Source of the DNA: Flavobacterium terrisoli
GTDB taxonomy: Bacteria > Bacteroidota > Bacteroidia > Flavobacteriales > Flavobacteriaceae
Assembly (NCBI RefSeq): GCF_030167905.1
Contig: NZ_JARGNA010000008.1
Span: forward strand, 62,001-126,000
Reading direction: 5' to 3'
Length of the DNA: 64,000 nt
Shown here piece by piece: positions 46,665-54,553 of the stretch. A program made the translations under genes and the position numbers. Each line of letters starts with the position of its first letter. The first letter of the stretch is position 1. Under the pieces are notes generated by a model. The model saw only the letters and a program-made list of their open reading frames with translations, was not told the origin of the DNA and searched no databases.

Positions 46665-47246
46665 ATGAATTTACAACACTACAATATAACTTTGCTGATT
46701 ATTTTGATTATCGCTTTATATGGCCTTTTTAATTTACTATTTATTAAAATCACCAAAGCTGGTTTTAAACTTTTTCAAATTCCTTCTATATTTAGCGTAA
46801 TCCTTGGAATTGTATATTTAATCAATACCTATTGTTGGAATTGGTGGCTGATAAATCCATTATTAGTAAATGTTCCCGATATTTCCGGAACATATAATGG
46901 CGTTGTAAACATTAGACATTTAGACAACAAAACCAAAGAAATTCCGCCCGTAAAAGTCGTTATAAAACAAACAGGAACAAATTTAGACTTTGATTTGTAC
47001 TCAAAAAAAGGAAGTCATTCTACTAATATAGTATCTGAATTGGTTAAACAAAATGGCTTATGGTACCTTTATATTATTTATAAAAATGAGAATACAAAAA
47101 ATCCGGAGAATAGAAATCGATACGAAGGAGTTAGTAAATTTGAAATTCATAATGAAAAAGACACCATCAATTTAGTCGGCCAATTCTATACTGATGAAAC
47201 TCATAAAGCCTATGGCACCATTAAATTAAAAAGAACATCGAAATAA
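46665..47246 (+). CDS. Two-helix membrane protein with beta domain, S-2TMbeta/Cap15-like
   Basis: A 193-residue protein. Two transmembrane segments lie at residues about 8-28 and 41-60. The C-terminal part (about 68-190) is a beta-rich domain that begins VNVPDISGTYNGVVNI and continues with VKVVIKQTGTNLDFDLYSKK, then ends in GQFYTDETHKAYGTIKLKR. This is the layout of the S-2TMbeta family, of which Cap15, a CBASS effector that disrupts the inner membrane after sensing a cyclic nucleotide, is the known member. No cyclase (CD-NTase) gene is present in the window. It starts right after the nuclease stop and 4 nt before hsdM. The family call rests on architecture and the opening motif. Confidence 0.65.
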   Translation: MNLQHYNITLLIILIIALYGLFNLLFIKITKAGFKLFQIPSIFSVILGIVYLINTYCWNWWLINPLLVNVPDISGTYNGVVNIRHLDNKTKEIPPVKVVIKQTGTNLDFDLYSKKGSHSTNIVSELVKQNGLWYLYIIYKNENTKNPENRNRYEGVSKFEIHNEKDTINLVGQFYTDETHKAYGTIKLKRTSK

Positions 47247-47250
47247 AACC

Positions 47251-48687
47251 ATGTCAAACATCTCCTCCATACTAAAATCCATACAAAACATCATGTGGCA
47301 AGACACCGGACTAAACGGTGATGCCCAACGCATTGAACAACTCGGTTGGATGCTGTTTTTAAAAATATTCTCTGATAAAGACAAAGAGATTGAACTCCTT
47401 GATGAGACCTACACCTCGCCTATTCCCGATTTGTTTCATTGGGTAAAGGAAAAAGGCAATTGGGCCGGCGATGATGAAGGCATGACCGGTGACGAATTGT
47501 TAGAATTTGTTGACCGCAAATTGTTTCCGGCGCTGCGTAATATTGATGTAAGTACAGGTAATCGTCGTGCTTTGATTGTACGCGAGGTTTTTGATGGCAA
47601 CAACAACTATATGAAAAGTGGTATCAACATTCGTAAGGTGTTGAACAAACTCAATGAAATGGACTTTAACGTAGCCAAAGACCGTCACGCTTTTGGTGAG
47701 TTGTATGAAAGCATTTTAAAAGGCTTACAAAGTGCCGGTAAAAGTGGTGAGTTTTATACACCCCGTGCTATTACCTCGTTTATTACCGAAATGATTAACC
47801 CACAATTGGGCGAAAAAATATTAGACCCTGCGTGTGGCACCGGTGGTTATTTGACTTGTGCCATTGAACATTTAAGAAAACAAGCCAATAATGTTGAAGA
47901 CAACAAAAGCATTGAAGAAAACATCATGGGTTGGGAATACAAACCGCTACCCTATTTGTTAGCTACGACCAACTTGATTTTACACGATATTGAAGTACCC
48001 AACATTCGTTTTGGCGATGCCTTAGACCAGCCGTTGTCTAACTTTACCGAAAAGCATCGCGTGAATGCCATCTTGGCCAATCCACCCTTTGGTGGTATTG
48101 TAGCGAATAACAATGAAAATAACTTTCCTCAAAACTTTAGAACTAAAGAAAGTGCCGACTTGTTCCTTATTTTAATGATACACTTATTAAAACAAGGAGG
48201 TCGTGCCGGTATTGTATTGCCCGATGGTTCATTAACAGGTGATGGGGTAAAAGAACGCATACGCCAAAAGTTATTGGAAGAATGCAATTTACACACTATT
48301 ATACGTTTGCCTAATTCTGTCTTTAAACCTTACGCAACAGTTGCCACCAATTTATTATTTTTTACCAAAGGGACGCGCACCAAAGAAGTTTGGTATTACG
48401 AGCACCGATTACCTGAAGGGGTAAAGTCATATAACATGACAAAACCCATACAAGCTAAAGAGTTTGAACCAATAAAAAAATGGTGGACTGATAGAAAAGA
48501 AAGTGATATTGCCTGGAAAGTGCCGATACAAACCATTATTGATCGTAAATATGATTTAGACATAAAAAACCCTAACAAGAAAGAAGAAGTACACGAATAT
48601 GACAGTGTCGAATTAATGGAACTGTTGTACAATTCTTTTGAAAAAAGTAATGCATTGTTAAACCAACTTAAAGAAGCGGTGAAATAA
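47251..48687 (+). CDS. hsdM: Type I restriction-modification, M subunit (HsdM)
   Basis: A 478-residue N6-adenine DNA methyltransferase subunit. The N-terminal HsdM_N region (IMWQDTGLNGDAQRIEQLGW) is followed by SAM-binding motif I DPACGTGGY near residue 195 and catalytic motif IV NPPFGG near 277. QSAGKSGEFYTPRAITSF before motif I is the usual target-recognition contact. Length is normal. The stop overlaps the hsdS start (TAATG). It forms M2S1 with HsdS to methylate the recognition site and, with HsdR, the restricting complex. Confidence 0.95.
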   Translation: MSNISSILKSIQNIMWQDTGLNGDAQRIEQLGWMLFLKIFSDKDKEIELLDETYTSPIPDLFHWVKEKGNWAGDDEGMTGDELLEFVDRKLFPALRNIDVSTGNRRALIVREVFDGNNNYMKSGINIRKVLNKLNEMDFNVAKDRHAFGELYESILKGLQSAGKSGEFYTPRAITSFITEMINPQLGEKILDPACGTGGYLTCAIEHLRKQANNVEDNKSIEENIMGWEYKPLPYLLATTNLILHDIEVPNIRFGDALDQPLSNFTEKHRVNAILANPPFGGIVANNNENNFPQNFRTKESADLFLILMIHLLKQGGRAGIVLPDGSLTGDGVKERIRQKLLEECNLHTIIRLPNSVFKPYATVATNLLFFTKGTRTKEVWYYEHRLPEGVKSYNMTKPIQAKEFEPIKKWWTDRKESDIAWKVPIQTIIDRKYDLDIKNPNKKEEVHEYDSVELMELLYNSFEKSNALLNQLKEAVK

Positions 48688-50588
48688 TGAGTTGGGAAAA
48701 AGTAAAATTAGGTGATTTATGCATCATTGAAAAAGGAACTACTGGGATTCAAAAAGCTATACCAGGTAAATATCCTTTGGTTGTAACTGCTGAAGACAGA
48801 AAATCACATAATGAATATCAATTTGATAATGAAGCTGTAATTATTCCCTTAGTTTCTGGAACAGGTCACGGACATGCTAGCATTAAACGTTTGCATTTTC
48901 AATCAGGTAAGTTTGCATTAGGCTCAATACTTTGTGCTGTTATTCCAAAAGATAAAAGTATTTTGAATGCGGAATATTTATTTCGCTTTCTTAATCTTAA
49001 TAAAGAACGAGAATTAGTTGACAGAATGAAAGGAATGGCAAATGTTACCTTACCGATTAAGGAAATTGCCAAAATTGAAATTCCTTTACCAAGTTTAGAA
49101 GAGCAAATTGAATTTGTTGAGAAATATGGATTACTTGAAACTGATAGTGATGATATTTCTAATGAATTAGAACACCAACTCAATCTCATCAAACAATTGC
49201 GTAAAGCATTTTTGCGTGAAGCGATGCAAGGGAAGTTAGTAAAAAGCACCAACATTGAGACAACAGGACAACAACTCCTTGAAAAAATAAAAACCGAGAA
49301 AGCGCAATTGATTGAAGTAAAAAAACTCAAAAAAGAAAAAGAATTACCACCAATTACCGAAGATGAAATTCCTTTTGAAATTCCTAAAAATTGGACTTGG
49401 TGTAGGTTGGGTGAAATTGGGGAGTCTACAATCGGAATTATCTTTAGTCCTAATCAAGTTGGTGAAATTGGTATTCCTGTTTTAAGAGCTAACAACATCC
49501 AAAATAATTTAATTGACTATTCAAATTTGATATATGTTAATACTGTAGTTCGAGAGAAACAAATTGCAAATTTGGGAGACATTCTTTTATGTGTTAGAAG
49601 TGGGAGTAATAATTTAATAGGGAAAGCATGTCTAATAGATAAAAAAGGTATGTCATTTGGGGCTTTTATGAGTTTATATAGAAGCGATTTTAATCCTTTC
49701 ATATTTAAATTCATGACTTCTGATTTATTTAAAATTCAAATTAATGATAAAAAGAGTACTGGTATAAATCAACTAACCCAAGGAACTCTCAATAACATTA
49801 TTATACCACTTCCTCCACTCCACGAGCAAGAACAAATTGTAACCAAGTTGGAGGAGTTGATGGCGTTTTGTGATGGGTTAGAGCAAAGTATCAAGGAAAG
49901 TCAAGCGTATAATGAAATGTTGCTGCAACACTTTTTGAGAGAGGCGTTGCAACCAAAAGAGGAAACAAAAGTTATTGCTTTAGAGAATAGAAAGATTGAG
50001 CAACCATTAAAAACGATCCTTGCCGGTCATATTATCAAACAATGTAATACCTCAGATTTTGGTAGAGTTAAATTTCAAAAGTTATTGTACTTAACGGAGT
50101 ATTACTGCAAGATAGATTTTGATTCTCATTATGTTAAAAAAGCAGCTGGTCCTTATGAAAATGATTTGATAAAAAAAATTGAAGCCGATTTTAGTCGTAT
50201 GAGATTTTTCAATGTGGTACAAGATAAAACAGATACAAAAAGAGTTCATTATACAGCATTACCGGCAGCAAGTCAAATTGATGCCATGTTCCTGGAAAAC
50301 TTCCCCAATGAATCACTCAAGATCAATAATCTATTGATGAAGTTAAGACCTTTGAGTTGGAGTGAATGTGAAGTAGTAGCGACTATTTATGCCGTATGGA
50401 ATAACCGCCTTATAAAAGGTGAACCTTGTGATGATAATTTGCTGTATGATGATTTTATGTCTTGGGATGCTCAAAAAATTAAATACAAAAGCATATTCTA
50501 TAAAAAGTTATTTTGGATGAAAGAAGAAAATATTATCCCTGACGGTTGGGGTAATTATGTATATAATAAAGAAAATAATTATGCCTAA
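48687..50588 (+). CDS. hsdS: Specificity subunit HsdS with C-terminal Panacea/SocA-like extension
   Basis: A 633-residue protein, longer than the usual 400-450. Residues about 1-160 are the first target-recognition domain (PLPSLEEQIEFVEKYG closes it) and 230-395 the second (LPPLHEQEQIVTKLEELM), with the CR2 helix ending NEMLLQHFLREALQPKEE near residue 425. About 200 extra residues follow. GRVKFQKLLYLTEYYC and KKAAGPYENDLIKKIE have the Panacea/DUF4065 (SocA-antitoxin-like) pattern. The end overlaps the GIY-YIG gene by 8 nt. A scar with an HsdS-like tail at 51014-51091 suggests that the extension arrived by insertion. The Panacea reading is a pattern call, not a search result. Confidence 0.85.
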   Translation: MSWEKVKLGDLCIIEKGTTGIQKAIPGKYPLVVTAEDRKSHNEYQFDNEAVIIPLVSGTGHGHASIKRLHFQSGKFALGSILCAVIPKDKSILNAEYLFRFLNLNKERELVDRMKGMANVTLPIKEIAKIEIPLPSLEEQIEFVEKYGLLETDSDDISNELEHQLNLIKQLRKAFLREAMQGKLVKSTNIETTGQQLLEKIKTEKAQLIEVKKLKKEKELPPITEDEIPFEIPKNWTWCRLGEIGESTIGIIFSPNQVGEIGIPVLRANNIQNNLIDYSNLIYVNTVVREKQIANLGDILLCVRSGSNNLIGKACLIDKKGMSFGAFMSLYRSDFNPFIFKFMTSDLFKIQINDKKSTGINQLTQGTLNNIIIPLPPLHEQEQIVTKLEELMAFCDGLEQSIKESQAYNEMLLQHFLREALQPKEETKVIALENRKIEQPLKTILAGHIIKQCNTSDFGRVKFQKLLYLTEYYCKIDFDSHYVKKAAGPYENDLIKKIEADFSRMRFFNVVQDKTDTKRVHYTALPAASQIDAMFLENFPNESLKINNLLMKLRPLSWSECEVVATIYAVWNNRLIKGEPCDDNLLYDDFMSWDAQKIKYKSIFYKKLFWMKEENIIPDGWGNYVYNKENNYA

Positions 50589-51012
50589 AAAACAATTAAT
50601 TATAAAAGTCAAGTGGTCTTATCCAAGAGAATTTGAAAATGCAAAAGAAACGGTGCTTTCTTATGAAGGTTATGGTGTTTATTGCATTTCTAGAAAATTT
50701 GGGAATAAAGAAACGATAATTTATATAGGAAAGACTGCAAGACAATTTAGAGACCGGCTTAAAGATCATCAGAACAAATGGTTGGATGATTATAGAGGAG
50801 AAAAAATAGTTCGATTTGGGACCATTACACAACCAAAAACTGTAACTAAAGAAATTATCAATGATTTAGAAAGTGCGATTATTTTTGAAATTCATCCTAC
50901 TCACAACACTGATAAGAAAAACGGTTATCATTATACAGAAGAGTATAAAATAATAAATGAAGGATACAGAGGGCAATTGCCAAAGGAAATTGATATTAAT
51001 AAACATTTATAA
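50581..51012 (+). CDS. GIY-YIG nuclease-family protein
   Basis: A 143-residue single-domain nuclease. GYGVYCISRK and IIYIGKTARQFRDRLKDHQ are the GIY and YIG strands with the conserved Arg and His, and NDLESAIIFEIHPTHN carries the catalytic Glu. No extra DNA-binding domain. The ATG at 50581 (overlapping the hsdS stop by 8 nt) is chosen; an upstream ATG at 50557 would add eight residues. It is placed between the hsdS extension and the HsdS scar. It may be a homing-type or auxiliary defence nuclease; which one is not settled by sequence. Confidence 0.82.
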   Translation: MPKKQLIIKVKWSYPREFENAKETVLSYEGYGVYCISRKFGNKETIIYIGKTARQFRDRLKDHQNKWLDDYRGEKIVRFGTITQPKTVTKEIINDLESAIIFEIHPTHNTDKKNGYHYTEEYKIINEGYRGQLPKEIDINKHL

Positions 51013-51013
51013 C

Positions 51014-51091
51014 CCAGCTCAATTTCAACAGAATAATGAAAAGTTGTTGCAGCGGGTTTTGAGAGAGGCATTGCAGAAAAAAGAAGTTTAA
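51014..51091 (+). pseudogene. Relic of an HsdS C-terminus
   Basis: Reading from CCA at 51014 gives PAQFQQNNEKLLQRVLREAL then QKKEV and a stop. The intact hsdS has NEMLLQHFLREALQPKEE at the matching point near residue 425. The relic therefore looks like the original or another HsdS end left behind after about 1.0 kb was inserted. It has no start codon and is not a gene now. Confidence 0.8.
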
Positions 51092-51106
51092 TTTAAAATA
51101 AAAAGT

Positions 51107-52375
51107 ATGGATATCAAAAGTTTCAGGAAATTGGTTCAGGATAGTCCCATTAAAGACAAATTGAATAGTTTGGAAGCTACTTTAAACTATCCTGTTTTAA
51201 ATACTACTATAGAATTTAAAGGAATTCAATCTATATACAAATTTGTTTTAGACCAAGTAATTGGTTGGAATGAAGTTGAAAAACTTCCTAGTTATTTTAG
51301 CCCTTCAAAAGCACACTTTGAAAGATTAAAATCCAAGCTAATTCAGTTATCAGATTATTTCAACGAGCAAATTCAGAATCAATTTGATAATAATTGGAAC
51401 TCTTTTCTAACTGATTTCACCAATGAAAAAAACCCAAATAATTATTATAACTTCTTAATTGATTGTCCTGAAACCGATTTTATCTTAAAAGTAAACAATC
51501 ATAATCCGACCTACACTCAAGGCGCAATTGATTTTATTGCCGGAAGAAACCTAAACATCAACAACAATAAGGATTTTTTTGTTGGAGCTTTAATGGCGTA
51601 TGAATTCAAAAGTCAAAATGATTCAGAAATACTACACAGACGAAATAACGAGAAATTAAGTTTAAGCAAAATACGAGATAAGTATAACGAGTACATCACA
51701 GAAGCAGAACAGCAACTCAATGGCTATTTATCAGACGCAAAAGATAATTTGAAAGAACATTTTGATACCGTAGATAAATTAAAGACCGAAAAAAATAAAA
51801 ATTTTGAAGATTGGTTCACTGGTGTACAAGGTGGTTTTGATACTTTTTTTTCTAATGCAAGTGATAACATCAAAACTAATGAAGACTTATATAAAGAAAA
51901 ATTACGTTTAGAAGCACCTGCTAAATATTGGAGAGATAGAGCGGAAAAACTTAAAAAAGAAGGTAATAAACATTTAAACTGGTTGATTGGTGTTTCAATA
52001 GTCGCAACTGTTTTGCTATTTACATTACTAATGCTACTTGGAACTGACTATTTTAAAAATGCTTTTAGTGATAATATCAAAGGAATAAAATGGTCAGTAA
52101 TCTTGATTACTATTGTTTCGTTATTAGCATTTAGCATTAAGATATTGTCGAAAATGACATTCAGTTCTTTTCACTTGTCAAGAGATGCTGAAGAAAGAGA
52201 ACAATTGACACATTTTTATTTAGCACTTAAAAAAGATACCACTATTGAACCTGAGGAACGTCAGTTAATATTACAGTCTTTGTTTAGTAGAGCTGATACA
52301 GGTTTATTAAAAGAGGATTCTTCCCCTACTATGCCAACAACAAGTATAATTGAGAAATTTACAGGGGGTAAATAA
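51107..52375 (+). CDS. Coiled-coil protein with two membrane helices, end of the island
   Basis: A 422-residue protein of unknown function, perhaps DUF6161-like. Residues about 1-270 are soluble and helical, with a coiled-coil stretch around 190-235 (ITEAEQQLNGYLSDAKDNLK). Two transmembrane segments follow, at about 289-307 (LIGVSIVATVLLFTLLMLL) and 324-344 (WSVILITIVSLLAFSIKIL), then a 75-residue cytosolic tail. Such two-helix coiled-coil proteins are known as accessory membrane components in defence loci. It begins 15 nt after the HsdS scar. The link to the R-M system is by position and strand only. Confidence 0.65.
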   Translation: MDIKSFRKLVQDSPIKDKLNSLEATLNYPVLNTTIEFKGIQSIYKFVLDQVIGWNEVEKLPSYFSPSKAHFERLKSKLIQLSDYFNEQIQNQFDNNWNSFLTDFTNEKNPNNYYNFLIDCPETDFILKVNNHNPTYTQGAIDFIAGRNLNINNNKDFFVGALMAYEFKSQNDSEILHRRNNEKLSLSKIRDKYNEYITEAEQQLNGYLSDAKDNLKEHFDTVDKLKTEKNKNFEDWFTGVQGGFDTFFSNASDNIKTNEDLYKEKLRLEAPAKYWRDRAEKLKKEGNKHLNWLIGVSIVATVLLFTLLMLLGTDYFKNAFSDNIKGIKWSVILITIVSLLAFSIKILSKMTFSSFHLSRDAEEREQLTHFYLALKKDTTIEPEERQLILQSLFSRADTGLLKEDSSPTMPTTSIIEKFTGGK

Positions 52376-52470
52376 TGGAAATTGTAAACTATAACCCCAT
52401 ACGCGGATTTTTATTCCATGCCCTAATAGCCCATAACACTAAACCAAACAACCTAAAACCAGTAACCATC

Positions 52471-53070
52471 ATGTCCACCAAAAAACTTCCTCTCCATTTA
52501 GAAAACACGCATTATAGCATTTACGGCAACCTTGGCGAAAGGATTGCTGCCGGGCTTTTAGATGGGTTATTTCTTATTCCGGTAACCGTTGGGTTACTGT
52601 ATTTTAACAGTGCGCATTTGTATAATTATTACTACACGTATGTGGTAACACAATTGGTTATCACGGTGTATTGTGTCTATTTACCCGTGCGTTATGGGGC
52701 TACTCCGGGGAAGCGTGTCATGGGACTGACCATTTTGCGACTGGACGGTTCCGCCATATCCTATCGCGAGTCGTTTTTAAAATACTTGCCTACCTTAATC
52801 ATAGGGTTACTGGCCTTTGTGGCTCAGTGCCTGGCGATCAGCCTGGCAGATGCTGCGGTATTTGACCGTTTGGGTTGGATGGAGCAATCAAACTATTTAA
52901 AATCATTTAGCCCGATTCCGATGTGGATTCAGATGGTGGTGATTTATGGGTTTTATTTTGCTACCCTGCTTTCGGTCTTACTCAATACCCGAAACAGAAG
53001 TGTCAGCGACCACCTGGCCGGAACTGCTGTGGTCTATACCCGATGTTTGGAGAAGATAAGGGAGTTATGA
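52471..53070 (+). CDS. RDD-family membrane protein
   Basis: A 199-residue membrane protein of the RDD family. GNLGERIAAGLLDGLFLIPV is the first helix with the R...D pair, and RYGATPGKRVMGLTILRLDG is the conserved cytoplasmic loop; about four hydrophobic helices. The ATG at 52471 is preferred, because the domain starts 12 residues later; an in-frame ATG at 52375, overlapping the previous stop, would add 32 residues of no family resemblance. The last codons (GAG TTA TGA) are already part of the heptad repeat at 53062. Function of the family is not well known; transport has been suggested. Confidence 0.85.
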   Translation: MSTKKLPLHLENTHYSIYGNLGERIAAGLLDGLFLIPVTVGLLYFNSAHLYNYYYTYVVTQLVITVYCVYLPVRYGATPGKRVMGLTILRLDGSAISYRESFLKYLPTLIIGLLAFVAQCLAISLADAAVFDRLGWMEQSNYLKSFSPIPMWIQMVVIYGFYFATLLSVLLNTRNRSVSDHLAGTAVVYTRCLEKIREL

Positions 53071-53124
53071 GTTATGAGTTATGAATTATGAGTTATGAGT
53101 TAGGATTTGGGAATTAGGATTTAT
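53062..53124. repeat. Heptanucleotide tandem repeat
   Basis: Nine 7-bp units, six close to GAGTTAT and the last three degenerate (GATTTGG, GAATTAG, GATTTAT). The first unit holds the last codons of the RDD gene. Because every unit reads GAG TTA TGA in that frame, changes in copy number would leave the protein end almost unchanged. Confidence 0.85.
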
Positions 53125-53138
53125 GAAGAATGGTTATC

Positions 53139-53381
53139 TTACAGATAAATCAAATAAAACCCGTACTCTGAAATGACTAGTTTGTGGGTTTGATAATAGA
53201 GTACCTTTTGGTTAATCATATCCACTATTTCTTCGTCTGACGGGAAAAAAAGTTCAAAAACGCCGGGGTTCTTCTCAAAAAAAGTGGCAGGGTCAGCAAT
53301 CTTTTCACCTTCGAAAAAATATTCGATCACTAAAGGGATTTGCTTGCGCTGTATGTATCCAAAGACAGTAGAAATAGACAT
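53139..53381 (-). CDS. Small hypothetical protein
   Basis: An 80-residue protein, MSISTVFGYIQRKQIPLVIE and so on, with an acidic helix (FFPSDEEIVDMINQ). No signal peptide or known family. Codon use looks like coding sequence and the frame is free-standing, but short. It lies between the RDD gene and csp on the other strand. An overlapping open frame at 53305-53598 is less convincing. Confidence 0.5.
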   Translation of the reverse strand: MSISTVFGYIQRKQIPLVIEYFFEGEKIADPATFFEKNPGVFELFFPSDEEIVDMINQKVLYYQTHKLVISEYGFYLIYL

Positions 53382-53635
53382 AGGTTATGTTGTTATAATT
53401 GGGGTTCTGTAAATTTAGTGAAAATTCAGGCGATTTGGTGTTAATTAAACTACCCGGAAATGTTAAATAAAGTGGTAGTTCATCGAAAGTGAGGACCTTT
53501 TCAGCAATTTGACGCCCGAGTTTAGCTACAGAAAGGTTATCGCATGCGTTAAATTGCTCCAATAGGACAATAAGTGAGAGTAAATCCCTAATAATCAATA
53601 ATAAAGACTATCTTCGCCTTTTAATACTTATTTAT

Positions 53636-53827
53636 ATGAACGAAGGAACAATTAAATTTTTCAATGAAGCCAAGGGCTTCGGATTTATTACGCCAAGTAA
53701 TGGCGGAGCAGACTTATTTGTACATGCAACAGGTCTTAACGGGCAGGTGCGTGAAAACGACAAAGTGTCTTATGATGTAACGGATGGTCAAAAAGGACCA
53801 ACCGCAACCAATGTAAACGTTATCTAA
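53636..53827 (+). CDS. Cold-shock protein (CspA family)
   Basis: A 63-residue single-domain cold-shock protein that binds single-stranded RNA/DNA through its OB-fold. MNEGTIKFFNEAKGFGFIT carries RNP1 (KGFGFI) and GADLFVHAT is RNP2 (LFVHA). Length is typical. It stands alone with its own terminator. TATCTTCG at 53609-53616 weakly resembles a -7 promoter element. No long structured 5' leader is evident. Confidence 0.93.
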   Translation: MNEGTIKFFNEAKGFGFITPSNGGADLFVHATGLNGQVRENDKVSYDVTDGQKGPTATNVNVI

Positions 53828-53850
53828 GATATAATTTACCAGTGTTTGTT

Positions 53851-53882
53851 AAAAGCCAATCCTTCTGATTGGCTTTTTTTTT
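53851..53882 (+). terminator. Terminator of the cold-shock gene
   Basis: AAAAGCCAAT, 7-nt loop, ATTGGCTTTT and a further T run, 24 nt after the csp stop. A standard rho-independent terminator. Confidence 0.9.
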
Positions 53883-53991
53883 GTTTTAAATAGCAACTAT
53901 CCCCCAACATAATCCTGTTCCTTTCCCTGTGCCGTTTAAGTGGATCGGCTTCGTCTTGTGTTTCGGTCAGTTTGGCCAAAGCCTCAAGTCA

Positions 53992-54009
53992 TCCCGATAG
54001 CTATCGGGA
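53992..54009. repeat. Perfect 18-bp palindrome in an intergenic repeat
   Basis: TCCCGATAGCTATCGGGA, a perfect palindrome between convergent genes, inside a longer segment (CAAGTCA ... ACACGAAGTGATGG) of the flavobacterial intergenic-repeat style. It could also support termination of the minus-strand gene at 54026. Confidence 0.6.
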
Positions 54010-54025
54010 CACACGAAGTGATGGT

Positions 54026-54418
54026 CTAAAGCGCCCAGAGTTCCACCACGGGTTTTACATCACTCGCAATACCAATGGATTTGTACTTCAGATCGACTCT
54101 TTTGATGGCTTTTTTACCGCTGAGCATGGCCGCATTGCTTTCGCTGTCGCTTTTGATCAACTGATGGAGGTCAACCCTTTGCATTTCTCCGCTCGCCAGA
54201 TAAATGTCAAAAGATTCCAGGTTGATGGTAGCATTAATCATTTTAATTTTAACTGCGCTGTAACGCTTGGTGGTGGTCACAATGATTTCTCCGGCTTCTT
54301 TCTTAAAGTCGATTTCGGTTTCCGCAATTTTACGCCAACCGGGAGCTACCTTCTCGCTCTGTGCCTGTATGATGGAATGGCTTGCTATCAGAAGCAGCAC
54401 CAATGCTAGCTTTTTCAT
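54026..54418 (-). CDS. Small exported protein, perhaps DUF2541-like
   Basis: A protein of 130 residues starting MKKLALVLLLIASHSIIQAQ, a clear signal peptide. The ATG at 54418 is preferred to one 18 codons upstream, which would bury the signal. The mature part is a small beta-rich domain (WRKIAETEIDFKKEAGEIIV, YSAVKIKMINATINLESFDI, IKRVDLKYKSIGIAS), reminiscent of DUF2541. Function unknown. Single gene, followed by the 53992 palindrome. Confidence 0.65.
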   Translation of the reverse strand: MKKLALVLLLIASHSIIQAQSEKVAPGWRKIAETEIDFKKEAGEIIVTTTKRYSAVKIKMINATINLESFDIYLASGEMQRVDLHQLIKSDSESNAAMLSGKKAIKRVDLKYKSIGIASDVKPVVELWAL

Positions 54419-54553
54419 TTGCTGTATTTTTAAGTTGATAAAAACGTTTGAAATGATAAAAACTGAGGTCATCTGAAGAGATTATAAAGGTAGAAAATAC
54501 AGCCCCAAATAAATTACAACTATTTGGGTTTTTATTACACTATTCCATCGCTT

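Noticed and set aside
46665..47246. A complete CBASS system
   Set aside because: No CD-NTase, Cap2/Cap3 or other CBASS partner gene is in the window, so only a Cap15-like protein is claimed.
52375..52470. A longer RDD protein starting at the ATG that overlaps the previous stop
   Set aside because: The extra 32 residues show no RDD similarity and would precede the known domain start; the later ATG is more likely.
53305..53598. A 97-codon minus-strand open frame
   Set aside because: Overlaps the better 80-codon frame at 53139-53381 and has no family or signal; too weak to list as a gene.
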